A stretch of 64,000 bases of DNA from the NCBI RefSeq assembly GCF_026151205.1, contig NC_087083.1:8243460-8307459 (forward strand), given 5' to 3'. The translations under genes were made by a program, and so were the position numbers. The notes below the pieces were generated by a model. It ran no database searches. It had not been told where the DNA came from and saw only the letters and a program-made list of their open reading frames with translations. This stretch comes from Bolinopsis microptera. Taxonomy: Eukaryota > Ctenophora > Tentaculata > Lobata > Bolinopsidae. Positions 15,001 through 24,732 of this stretch are shown here, piece after piece (position 1 is the stretch's first letter; each line of letters opens with the position of its first letter).

Positions 15001-18000
15001 GCCACCATAAAAACAGTTTTGCTCTTATAAATCGTTCAAAATGTCCACGATTCATTTTATGATATAATTTTTATCGACAATCCCTTAGATTAAAACTATT
15101 TCATCTAGGGTCCGGTACAGCTGAAGCATGCGAACATAGCGGAATACCTATATCAATCAACTGTGGCAAGGAGATGATAAATATCAAGCATGCAGCCTAT
15201 GGTGTTTACTCCAATGAGAACACTTGTGGACTTTCTTATGGTGGAGACTGCATCTCAGAAACTTCACTTCAGGTCTGAACTAGTTTACAATAGATATATG
15301 TTCAAACTCATTTATTGTGTAACGTGTATGTTCATTGTAATGGTGTTGGAAAAACTGAGTTAATAATAATCCTTGACCACAAAATTGCTATTCATCATGT
15401 TGAGTCAACATTGTTAACACTGACAGTAGATCTGAAACAATTTCCTCTCTTCAGGCGATGAAGGAACGATGTGATGGAAAGAATTCCTGTGCAGTAGAAG
15501 CACTAAACAGTATATTTGGAGATCCTTGTGGTGGAATTTACAAATACTTAACTGCTACCTGGGAGTGCCATTCAGGTTAAATTTTATATTATTTATAAAA
15601 TGTTAAGGCCACAGCTAGGGGGGGGGGGGGGGGGGGGGGGTCCGAGGTCAATTTTGAGATTTTGAGATATGTTGTAGAGCTCGATCTAAATTTTCAAATG
15701 CTTTTGTCCTTACCGAAAACAAAGTTTCCTATTTGAAGATATCGCGCGTTGAATTTTGAGGTTTACCTGTAATTCTATTGTAAATAAAAACTTTAAATAA
15801 AATTGTGTTCAAAATCTATCTTCTTTTTCAGTTTATGACTTAGAACCTTGTAACTTGGCAACAATGTTCTTCAAGGTATTTTGAGTTTTTGTTATGTAAC
15901 GATTTATGATATCTTGCTCCAAAGCTGAGATTAACCATGAGTGCGGGTTACAAAATTTACAAAATTTAAAATGGTTAACCTCATAAAACGAGTTAGGAGC
16001 AAAATTACAACAATCGTTACAAAACAAACTTTTAAATTTATGTCAGGAACATAAATTCCAAATTTGAGGTGAAATGGATAAAAGCTCTAGGAGAAGATAG
16101 GTTTTTGAGGTGGTAAATAAATTGTTCAGGAGAGTCAACAGTCAAAAGACTGATTCTGAGAAAATATGTTAACCTCAATTTTCCAACAAATAAAGGACAT
16201 ATAATAGTTCTGTTCACATTGGATGGCTAATTGATACCCATTGATAAGTTTAACTTGTGATGAGAGCAACAAAATGTTAAGAACTGGTTATTTGTGAGGT
16301 TAACTGATTAAAAAGGCAATAGTTAACCTCAATTTTACGACAAACTAGGCGCTCTGGGGGGCTAAGGGTGGTGTGCAAGCGTCAGATAGTACGTGGTCTG
16401 CCAACTGGCAAAAAACGTTTTTTCGACCTCGGACCCCCCCCCCCCTGTGGCCTTAACTGATGATTAATTTAACTGCCATATTAAACTATTTGCAATATCA
16501 TCTTGGTAACTGAAAATAAAGAATACAGCCATGTCGTCGAAATGTTTTCACATGTTATTATGAGCTTAATGAGACACGGTCAGAAAACTAAGTCTGATTT
16601 TAATTCTAATCCTTTCTTAAATCCAGAATTGAAAGTAGACGGTGGTTGGGGAGATTATGGAGATTGGTCGACATGCTCATTGGAATGTGGAGGAGGAACA
16701 CAAACAAGAACTAGGAACTGCGACAGTCCCCTTCCAGCCAATGGGGGAGCGGAATGTGAGGGAGACACTGAAGAAACACAAAGTTGTAACGAGCAAGCTT
16801 GTGCAGGTTAAACCTTTTTTACAGTTTAAATTAATTGTAGTTTTTACAGTTAATTATGTTAACTATTTAGCACTAAAGAAACAGGCCATGTGAGCTCCTG
16901 ATCGAATTATCAGACACTGCCAACATAAGAACAGTTTTGCTCTTATATAAAATCGTTCAAAATGTCCACGATTTATTTTATATGATATAATTTTTATCAA
17001 TAATCCCTTAGATTGAAACTATTTCATCTAGGGTCCGGTACAGCTGAAGCATGCGAACATAGCGGAATACCTATATCAATCAACTGTGGCGAGGAGATGA
17101 TAAATATCAAGCATGCGGCCTATGGTGTTTACTCCAATGAGAACACTTGTGGACGTTCTTATGGTGGAGACTGTATCTCAGAAACTTCACTTCAGGTCTG
17201 AACTCGTTTACAATAGATATATGTTCAAACTTATTTATTGTTTTATGGTATTCGGGTGTCGTGTATGTTCATTGTAATGGTGTTGGAAAAACTATGTAAA
17301 TTGTAATCCTTGACCATAAAATTGCTATTCATCAAGTTTAGTCAACATTGTTGACACTGACAGTAGATCTCAAACAATTTCCTCTCTTCAGGCGATGAAG
17401 GAGCGATGTGATGGAAAGAATTCCTGTGCAGTAGAAGCACTTAACAGTATATTTGGAGATCCTTGTGGTGGAATTTACAAATACTTAACTGCTACCTGGG
17501 AGTGCCATTCAGGTTAAATTTAAATTATTTATAAAATGTTAGGTGACGATTAATTTAACTGCCATATTAAACTATTCGCAATATCATCTTGGTAACTGAA
17601 AATAAAGAATACAGCCATGTCGTCGAAATATTTTCACAAATTATTATAAATTATGAGCTTAATGAGACACGGTCAGAAAACTAAGTCTGATTTTAATTCA
17701 CTAATCCTTTCTAAAATCCAGGATTGAAAGTAGACGGAGGCTGGGGAGATTATGGAGATTGGTCGACATGTTCAGTGGAATGTGGAGGAGGAACACAAAC
17801 AAGAACTAGGAACTGCGACAGTCCCCTTCCAGCCAATGGGGGAGCGGAATGTGAGGGAGATACTGAAGAAATACAGAGTTGTAACGAGCAAGCTTGTGCA
17901 GGTTAAACCTTTTACAGTTTAATTAATTGTAGTTTCTACAGTTAATTATGTTAACTATTTAGCACTAAAGAAACAGGCCATGTGAGCTCCTGCTCAAATT

Positions 18001-21000
18001 ATCAGACACTGCCACCATAAAAACAGTTTTGCTCTTATAAATCGTTCAAAATGTCCACGATTCATTTTATGATATAATTTTTATCGACAATCCCTTAGAT
18101 TAAAACTATTTCATCTAGGGTCCGGTACAGCTGAAGCATGCGAACATAGCGGAATACCTATATCAATCAACTGTGGCGAGGAGATGATAAATATCAAGCA
18201 TGCGGCCTATGGTGTTTACTCCAATGAGAACACTTGTGGACTTTCTTATGGTGGAGACTGTATCTCAGAAACTTCACTTCAGGTCTGAACTTGTTAACAA
18301 TATATATATGTGCAAACTTGTTTATTGTATTACGTGTATGAATTCATTGTAATGGTGTTAGAAAAACTGAGTCAATAATAATCTTTAACCACAAAATTGC
18401 TATTCATCATGTTGAGTCAACATTGTTAACACTGACAGTAGATCTCAAACAATTTCCTCTCTTCAGGCGATGAAGGAACGATGTGATGGAAAGAATTCCT
18501 GTGCAGTAGAAGCACTAAACAGTATATTTGGAGATCCTTGTGGTGGAATTTACAAATACTTAACTGCTACCTGGGAGTGCCATTCAGGTTAAATTTTATA
18601 TCATTTATAAAATGTTAACTGCAGATGATTAATTTAACTGCCATATTAAGCTTAATGAGACACGGTCAGAAAACTAAGTCTGATTTTAATTCACTAATCC
18701 TTTCTAAAATCCAGGATTGAAAGTAGACGGAGGCTGGGGAGATTATGGAGATTGGTCGACATGTTCAGTGGAATGTGGAGGAGGAACACAAACAAGAACT
18801 AGGAACTGCGACAGTCCCCTTCCAGCCAATGGGGGAGCGGAATGTGAGGGAGATACTGAAGAAATACAGAGTTGTAACGAGCAAGCTTGTGCAGGTTAAA
18901 CCTTTTACAGTTTAATTAATTGTAGTTTCTACAGTTAATTATGTTAACTATTTAGCACTAAAGAAACAGGCCATGTGAGCTCCTGCTCGAATTATCAGAC
19001 ACTGCCACCATAAAAACAGTTTTGCTCTTATAAATCGTTCAAAATGTCCACGATTCATTTTATGATATAATTTTTATCGACAATCCCTTAGATTAAAACT
19101 ATTTCATCTAGGGTCCGGTACAGCTGAAGCATGCGAACATAGCGGAATACCTATATCAATCAACTGTGGCAAGGAGATGATAAATATCAAGCATGCAGCC
19201 TATGGTGTTTACTCCAATGAGAACACTTGTGGACTTTCTTATGGTGGAGACTGCATCTCAGAAACTTCACTTCAGGTCTGAACTAGTTTACAATAGATAT
19301 ATGTTCAAACTCATTTATTGTGTAACGTGTATGTTCATTGTAATGGTGTTAGAAAAACTGAGTTAATAATAATCCTTGACCACAAAATTGCTATTCATCA
19401 TGTTGAGTCAACATTGTTGACACTGACAGTAGATCTCAAACAATTTCCTCTCTTCAGGCGATGAAGGAACGATGTGACGGAAAGAATTCCTGTGCAGTAG
19501 AAGCACTAAACAGTATATTTGGAGATCCTTGTGGTGGAATTTACAAATACTTAACTGCTACCTGGGAGTGCCATTCAGGTTAAATTTTATATTATTTATA
19601 AAATGTTAACTGCAGATGATTAATTTAACTGCCATATTAAACTATTCGCAATATCATCTTGGTAACTGAAAATAATGAATACAGCAATGTCATCGAAATA
19701 TTTTCACATATTATTATGAGCTTAATGAGACACGGTCAGAAAACTAAGTCTGATTTTAATTCATTAATCTTTTTTTAAAAATCCAGAATTGAAAGTAGAC
19801 GGTGGTTGGGGAGATTATGGAGATTGGTCGACATGCTCAGTGGAATGTGGAGGAGGAACACAAACAAGAACTAGGAACTGCGACAGTCCCCTCCCAGCCA
19901 ATGGGGGAGCGGAATGTGAGGGAGATACTGAAGAAACACAGAGTTGTAACGAGCAAGCTTGTGCAGGTTAAACCTTTTACAGTTAATTGTAGTTTTTACA
20001 GTTAATTATGTTAACTTTTTAGCACTTAAGAAACAGGCCATGAGAGTTCCTGCTCAAATTATCAGACACTGTCAACATAAGAACAGTTTTGCTCTTATAA
20101 ATCGTTCAAAATGTCCACAATTTATTTTATATGATATAATTTTTATCGATAATCCCTCAGATTAAAACTATTTCATTTAGGGTCCGGTACAGCTGAAGCA
20201 TGCGAACATAGCGGAATACCTATATCAATAAACTGTGGCGAGGAGATGATAAATATCAAGCATGCAGCCTATGGTGTATACTCCAATGACAACACTTGTG
20301 GACTTTCTTATGGTGGAGACTGTATCTCAGAAACTTCACTTCAGGTCTGAACTTGTAACAAATAACAATAGATATATGTTCAAAATTATTTATTGTATTA
20401 CGTGTATGTTCATTCATTGTATACAAAATTGCTATTCATCATGTTGAGTCAAGATTGTTGACACTGACAGTAGATCTGAAATAATTTCCTCTCTTCAGGC
20501 GATGAAGGAACGATGTGATGGAAAGAATTCCTGTGCAGTAGAAGCACTAAACAGTATATTTGGAGATCCTTGTGGTGGAATTTACAAATACTTAACTGCT
20601 ACCTGGGAGTGCCATTCAGGTTAAATTTTTTATCATTTATAAAATGTTAACTGCAGATGATTAATTTAACTGTCATATTAAACTATTTGCAATTTTATCC
20701 TGGTAACTGAAAATAAAGAATACAGCCATGTCGTCGGAAAGTTTTCAAATAATATTCATCTTAATAAAACACGATCAGAAAACTCAGCTGAAGCATGCGA
20801 ACATAGCGGAATACCTATATCAATAAACTGTGGCGAGGAGATGATAAATATCAAGCATGCGGCCTATGGTGTTTACTCCAATGAGAACACTTGTGGACTT
20901 TCTTATGGTGGAGACTGTATCTCAGAAACTTCACTTCAGGTCTGAACTTGTAACAAATAACAATAGATATATGTTCAAAATTATTTATTGTATTACGTGT

Positions 21001-22972
21001 ACCTCTCTTCAGGCGATGAAGGAACGATGTGATGGAAAGAATTCCTGTGCAGTAGAAGCACTAAACAGTATATTTGGAGATCCTTGTGGTGGAATTTACA
21101 AATACTTAACTGCTACCTGGGAGTGCCATTCAGGTTAAATTTTTATCATTTATAAAATGTTAACTGCAGATGATTAATTTAACTGTCATATTAAACTATT
21201 TGCAATTTTATCCTGGTAACTGAAAATAAAGAATACAGCCATGTCGTCGGAAAGTTTTCAAATAATATTCATCTTAATAAAACACGATCAGAAAACTCAG
21301 CTGAAGCATGCGAACATAGCGGAATACCTATATCAATAAACTGTGGCGAGGAGATGATAAATATCAAGCATGCGGCCTATGGTGTTTACTCCAATGAGAA
21401 CACTTGTGGACTTTCTTATGGTGGAGACTGTATCTCAGAAACTTCACTTCAGGTCTGAACTTGTAACAAATAACAATAGATATATGTTCAAAATTATTTA
21501 TTGTATTACGTGTATGTTCATTCATTGTATACAAAATTGCTATTCATCATGTTGAGTCAAGATTGTTGACACTGACAGTAGATCTGAAATAATTTCCTCT
21601 CTTCAGGCGATGAAGGAGCGATGTGATGGAAAGAATTCCTGTGCAGTAGAAGCACTAAACAGTATATTTGGAGATCCTTGTGGTGGAATTTACAAATACT
21701 TAACTGCTACCTGGGAGTGCCATTCAGGTTAAATTTTATATTATTTATAAAATGTTAACTAATGATTAATTTAACTGTCATATTAAACTATTTGCAATTT
21801 TATCCTGGTAACTGAAAATAAAGAATACAGCCATGTCGTCGGAAAGTTTTCAAATAATATTCATCTTAATAAAACACGATCAGAAAACTCAGCTGAAGCA
21901 TGCGAACATAGCGGAATACCTATATCAATAAACTGTGGCGAGGAGATGATAAATATCAAGCATGCGGCCTATGGTGTTTACTCCAATGAGAACACTTGTG
22001 GACTTTCTTATGGTGGAGACTGTATCTCAGAAACTTCACTTCAGGTCTGAACTTGTAACAATAGATATATGTTCAAATTTATTTATTGTGTTACGTGTAT
22101 GTTCATTGTAATGGTGTTGGAAAAACTGAGTTAATAATAATCCTTAACCACGAAATTGCTATTGATCATGTTGAGTCAACATCGTTGACACTGACAGTAG
22201 ATCTCAAACAATTTCCTCTCTTCAGGCGATGAAGGAACGATGTGATGGAAAGAATTCCTGTGCAGTAGAAGCACTAAACAGTATATTTGGAGATCCTTGT
22301 GGTGGAATTTACAAATACTTAACTGCTACCTGGGAGTGCCATTCAGGTTAAATTTTATATTTTATAACTTTATAAAATGTTAACTAATGATTAATTTAAC
22401 TGCCATATTAAACTATTTGCAATTTTATCCTGGTAACTGAAAATAAAGAATACAGCCATGTCGTCGGAAAGTTTTCAAATAATATTCATCTTAATAAAAC
22501 ACGATCAGAAAACTCAGCTGAAGCATGTGAACATAGCGGAATACCTATATCAATCAACTGTGGCGAGGAGATGATAAATATCAAGCATGCGGCCTATGGT
22601 GTTTACTCCAATGAGAACACTTGTGGACGTTCTTATGGTGGAGACTGTATCTCAGAAACTTCACTTCAGGTCTGAACTTGTTAACAATATATATATGTTC
22701 AAACTTATTTATTGTATTACGTTTATGTTCATTGTAATGGTGTTGGAAAAACTGTGTCAATAATAATTTTTAACCACAAAATTGCTATTCATCATGTTGA
22801 GTCAACATTGTTGACACTGACAGTAGATCTCAAACAATTTCCTCTCTTCAGGCGATGAAGGAACGATGTGACGGAAAGAATTCCTGTGCAGTAGAAGCAC
22901 TAAACAGTATATTTGGAGATCCTTGTGGTGGAATTTACAAATACTTAACTGCTACCTGGGAGTGCCATTCAG
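1..22972 (+). CDS. Giant TSP1/SUEL-lectin repeat gene (internal part; both ends missing)
   Basis: Tandem array of three exon types: TSP1 (180 nt, phase 1-1), SUEL first half (164 nt, phase 1-0) and SUEL second half (121 nt, phase 0-1). A full module is 465 nt or 155 residues. I count 13 TSP1 exons and 20 SUEL domains, 7,968 coding nt. The TSP1 unit has six Cys and the CSxxCGGGxxxRxRxC core. The SUEL unit (Pfam family SUEL_Lectin, rhamnose/galactose-binding) has the GDPC and YKYL motifs near its end and paired Cys. Role inferred from the family: extracellular carbohydrate binding and adhesion or recognition. The closest architecture I know is cnidarian rhamnospondin. No signal peptide, first exon or secure last exon is in the window. 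A possible terminal exon starts at 23338 (good pyrimidine tract plus AG, then GAG and a stop in phase 1), but that is a guess. The modules are listed below as M0-M19. Confidence 0.85.
173..641 (+). CDS. M0: SUEL lectin module (its TSP1 exon lies before the window)
   Basis: Exons 173-336 and 521-641. The acceptors are ctag before GGTCC and ttcag before GCGATG; the donors are CAG/gtctga and TCAG/gttaaa. Bases 1-172 are the intron that follows a TSP1 exon in every other module. Confidence 0.85.
855..1720 (+). CDS. M1: TSP1 + SUEL module
   Basis: Exons 855-1034 (TSP1), 1254-1417 and 1600-1720 (SUEL). TSP1 reads TQKRTRNC where most copies have TQTRTRNC. The second SUEL exon has KGRC where the others have KERC. 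M5-M6 further on share the same intron variants, so this block was copied with its introns. Confidence 0.85.
1780..4454. mobile_element. piggyBac-like non-autonomous foldback element (TTAA target)
   Basis: The terminal inverted repeat starts CCCATTAGGGACGA and ends TCGTCCCTAATGGG. It is flanked by TTAA at 1776-1779 and 4455-4458. The other modules supply the empty site (ccatattaaactatttgc). Roughly 2108-2740 pairs with 3690-4320 as a long internal inverted repeat. It contains 11 short palindromes of the form gggtcNNNNNNgaccc near both ends, possible transposase-binding sites. I see no transposase reading frame. A poly-C run lies at 3239-3260. The TTAA target and CCC terminus fit piggyBac, known from the family. 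Confidence 0.85.
4603..5468 (+). CDS. M2: TSP1 + SUEL module
   Basis: Exons 4603-4782, 5000-5163 and 5348-5468. The intron before its TSP1 exon holds the 2.7-kb piggyBac-like insertion. The lectin half has CGRSYGG where most copies have CGLSYGG. Confidence 0.85.
5676..6540 (+). CDS. M3: TSP1 + SUEL module
   Basis: Exons 5676-5855, 6073-6236 and 6420-6540. TSP1 carries GGVEC where most copies have GGAEC. It is followed directly by a lectin-only module. Confidence 0.85.
6694..7148 (+). CDS. M4: lectin-only SUEL module (no TSP1)
   Basis: Exons 6694-6845 (152 nt, 12 nt shorter than usual) and 7028-7148. The preceding intron is cut short and fused to the inside of the lectin exon, so an AG that is coding in the other copies becomes the only acceptor candidate. 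Phase 1 is kept. The upstream tract is purine-rich, so this acceptor is weak. Confidence 0.7.
7362..8233 (+). CDS. M5: TSP1 + SUEL module
   Basis: Exons 7362-7541, 7756-7919 and 8113-8233. TSP1 has DTEDKQSC where most copies have DTEETQSC or DTEEIQSC, and CNSP for CDSP. The lectin second half has KNFC for KNSC. It is the most diverged full module in the window. Confidence 0.85.
9181..10685 (+). mobile_element. LTR retrotransposon remnant: LTR - 48-bp tRNA-like junction - LTR
   Basis: LTR1 is 9181-9949 (769 bp) and LTR2 is 9998-10685 (688 bp). They are nearly identical except that LTR1 carries an extra tandem copy of 81 bp (9728-9808 and 9809-9889). Both begin TGTTGTAATATGG and end TTCTATA. 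The target duplication is TTGT (9177-9180 and 10686-10689). There is no gag or pol; only 48 bp lie between the LTRs. Near-identity of the LTRs indicates a young insertion. The superfamily cannot be assigned without internal genes. Confidence 0.85.
9950..9997 (-). other. Primer-binding site extended into a tRNA 3' half
   Basis: Read on the minus strand this is a tRNA 3' half: it ends in CCA with U at position 73, has a perfect five-pair T stem (GTGGG/CCCAC) and a seven-base T loop TTCGGAT. Counting as a class I tRNA, it reaches back to about position 31, with U33 and a putative CUG anticodon. Position 58 is G where A is nearly universal. A normal primer-binding site is only about 18 nt. Alternative: a primer-binding site joined by deletion to a purine-rich tract (ggaggaccagaga). 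Confidence 0.6.
10950..11815 (+). CDS. M7: TSP1 + SUEL module
   Basis: Exons 10950-11129, 11349-11512 and 11695-11815. It shares GDYRDWS in TSP1, GDIEEIQ, and IPIAINC in the lectin with M8 only, so M7 and M8 are a very recent pair. Confidence 0.85.
12030..12900 (+). CDS. M8: TSP1 + SUEL module
   Basis: Exons 12030-12209, 12434-12597 and 12780-12900. It has the same private variants as M7. The final donor reads gtttaatt instead of gttaaatt. Confidence 0.85.
13066..13519 (+). CDS. M9: lectin-only SUEL module
   Basis: Exons 13066-13217 and 13399-13519. It has the same deletion junction (gatcagaaaactcag, then CTGAAGC) as M4 and M16-M19. Confidence 0.7.
13723..14583 (+). CDS. M10: TSP1 + SUEL module
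   Basis: Exons 13723-13902, 14117-14280 and 14463-14583. It has the common TSP1 and lectin sequence. Confidence 0.85.
14711..15575 (+). CDS. M11: TSP1 + SUEL module
   Basis: Exons 14711-14890, 15109-15272 and 15455-15575. TSP1 has DWPTCS for DWSTCS. The lectin has NCGKEM for NCGEEM, shared only with M14, which suggests a block duplication. Confidence 0.85.
15607..16452. mobile_element. TTAA-flanked MITE with G-run termini
   Basis: The ends are GGCCACAG...G-run...TCCGAGGTC and its inverse GACCTCGGA...C-run...CTGTGGCC. TTAA is duplicated at 15603-15606 and 16453-16456. The empty site is seen in sister modules (atgttaactgatgatt). The 846-bp interior carries a 64-codon minus-strand frame (15833-16027) rich in Cys and His, of doubtful status. 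Assignment to the piggyBac superfamily rests on TTAA alone. Confidence 0.75.
16627..17512 (+). CDS. M12: TSP1 + SUEL module
   Basis: Exons 16627-16806, 17032-17195 and 17392-17512. The TSP1 exon starts AATTGAAAG instead of GATTGAAAG, which changes the junction residue from Gly to Glu. It has CSLECG for CSVECG, and CGRSYGG in the lectin. The G-run MITE lies in the intron before it. Confidence 0.85.
17722..18587 (+). CDS. M13: TSP1 + SUEL module
   Basis: Exons 17722-17901, 18119-18282 and 18467-18587. The intron between the lectin halves has the long GTGTATGAATTCATTG form also seen in M0. Confidence 0.85.
18715..19578 (+). CDS. M14: TSP1 + SUEL module
   Basis: Exons 18715-18894, 19112-19275 and 19458-19578. 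The lectin has NCGKEM, as in M11. Confidence 0.85.
19787..20619 (+). CDS. M15: TSP1 + SUEL module (last TSP1 in the array)
   Basis: Exons 19787-19966, 20181-20344 and 20499-20619. The TSP1 exon starts AATTG, as in M12. The lectin has YSNDNTCG for YSNENTCG. The intron between the lectin halves is shortened (154 bp). Confidence 0.85.
20788..21133 (+). CDS. M16: lectin-only SUEL module with a 73-bp intron
   Basis: Exons 20788-20939 and 21013-21133. The intron 20940-21012 is only 73 bp; the equivalent intron elsewhere is about 150-200 bp. It still has the gtctga donor and the ctctcttcag acceptor. Confidence 0.7.
21301..21727 (+). CDS. M17: lectin-only SUEL module
   Basis: Exons 21301-21452 and 21607-21727. 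It is nearly identical to M16 apart from the longer intron. Confidence 0.7.
21893..22346 (+). CDS. M18: lectin-only SUEL module
   Basis: Exons 21893-22044 and 22226-22346. Confidence 0.7.
22518..22972 (+). CDS. M19: lectin-only SUEL module, last recognisable module
   Basis: Exons 22518-22669 and 22852-22972. It has CGRSYGG. After its donor, the usual intron sequence decays near 23040 into unrelated DNA, so the repeat array ends here. The next exon was not identified. Confidence 0.7.
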
Positions 22973-23122
22973 GTTAAATTTTACTAAAATTATTTATAAA
23001 TGTTAACTAATGATTAATTTAGCTGCCATAACACAATATTTGCAATATTTATGTGGGAAAGCGAATGCTTTCATTCTTGGTTTCATATGGGAACGGCAAT
23101 TTTAGCACATACCATTTATTGA

Positions 23123-23233
23123 GGGGGGGGGGGGGGCTGGCTGACCATATTAAAGTACATTAAAATGTAGGTCTTTACCGATTTAGGGCCGGGATATACT
23201 TAATTATACTTAAATGGTCAGCCCCCCCCCCCC
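23123..23233. mobile_element. Small G-run MITE
   Basis: A 14-base G run (23123-23136) followed by ctggctgaccat mirrors atggtcag followed by a 12-base C run (23222-23233). It is 111 bp long. No clear target duplication was found. Confidence 0.55.
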
Positions 23234-23754
23234 AACTCCATTTTTGTATGGAGGAAGTAGACATTAAATATTAACAAGGTCTATCCTACTCAATTTTTGG
23301 GTTTTGACAGTTTGTTTACAGCTTTATTTTTTAACAGAGTGATAGTGACAAAAAGGAGCTGAAAACATACAGATAGAAGAACATGTAGAATTAGAGACAA
23401 ATATCTCTAAACATTTTATAAAGTATTACAAAATTGCACTAAAGATGCATGTTATTTCGGAAAAATTATAAATCGCATGATCTATAATACATGATCAATA
23501 TATGTTTACTTAAGACAATATACTAGTATTAACAGCACTTCAAAATATTTATTGAGTAAATGATGGACATGTTTTAATTTGGTTCAGTCAGTTCGAAACC
23601 TGACTGCACAGCATGTAAGTTTGCGTCTAATTTCTCAATGAATAAGGGGTTGTTCACATATTATGTAATAAGTGAACGATGGTGTAAAAACGAAACGGCT
23701 ATTACACGGCAACCGGCTTGACTGGCCTTAACGGGGCGCTCCCTGGTCAAAGGA

Positions 23755-24195
23755 TAGGGCGACTAGAACTAACTGAGCCTGTATTAAACAAGGTCTAAAA
23801 CCTAATAAACTGCTCCCGATAAACGAGGAGTAAGGAACGATATATCTGTTTTAAACGAGATATGTGCTGGTAATATAGTGACAACTCCCGATGAACGAGG
23901 AATTAACACTAAAAAGCTAAAATGTACTGCTCCCGATGAACGAGGAGTCAAATAAACGCAACTGTATAAAACGAGCTACGGATGCACCTGTCTGAAACAA
24001 GATACAAACCTAATATTTAAACTCCCGGTAAACGAGGAGATGAGGACTCAGCAACTCGCGGTAGTGGCTGCACGTAGATCTGACAGTGAACTCCGGTGAG
24101 CTGCGATGTGGTGACTCAGTCTGTTTAAAAACAAGAAAGGTGGAAGGCTGCCGGAGTCTGTATTTTAAACAAGACTTAAATTTAGTGTACTGTAC
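23755..24195. repeat. Degenerate repeat with four copies of a CTCC...GGAG hairpin
   Basis: CTCCCGATRAACGAGGAG or a close variant occurs at about 23813-23830, 23885-23902, 23930-23947 and 24022-24039. It is interleaved with AAACAAGR/AAACGAGR boxes. CTCC pairs with GGAG around a 10-base loop. It lies 3' of the NERD-helicase gene, whose stop is at 24733. No coding potential was seen in 23234-24732 apart from short chance frames. Confidence 0.5.
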
Positions 24196-24732
24196 CAAAT
24201 AAAACGCTCTCGTATAACGGTCGAAAACTTTATAACTCAAAACCCGACGAATGCCCGGTTACATTTACAGAAGTGTCTATTTCCCAAAATCTCTCCCTTA
24301 TCTCTAAAATAGGGCTCGTAAAAATGTGATAAATAAACAAACGGCCGAACGAACTAAAGATAAGAAAGTAAATGTACGAATATGAAATAGAAACGTGAGA
24401 TAACATTAAAATAAAAGTGGCAAAAAAACGATGAATTAAATATTAAAATGTGAAATAAAACCTAAACTGAGGACTACAAAACTAGGCATGTTAAGCAAAC
24501 TGCTTACAAATATTTCGTATTCCTACAGTTGCTTTGCAAGCCCTGTATTGTAGAAACAGTATGTAATTCTACTAAAGTACTATCGATACTTTCGACTCAA
24601 GAACATTGTATAATTTATATGAGAAAGTTATTATGTGATGATCATTTAAACAATACAATATCAGTCAATATAATACGTAAAACCCAGTAACATTAGTAAG
24701 TAACTTCAAACATATCTACTACAAAACTAAAG

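Noticed and set aside
870..20005. Overlapping frames in the TSP1 exons ([19 protein letters not shown]...)
   Set aside because: Shadow frame of the TSP1 exon; the TSP1 frame has the conserved Cys and consistent splice phases.
23338..23345. Terminal exon of the lectin gene (GAG then stop)
   Set aside because: A good acceptor, but a two-codon exon cannot be supported without transcripts; not listed as a feature.
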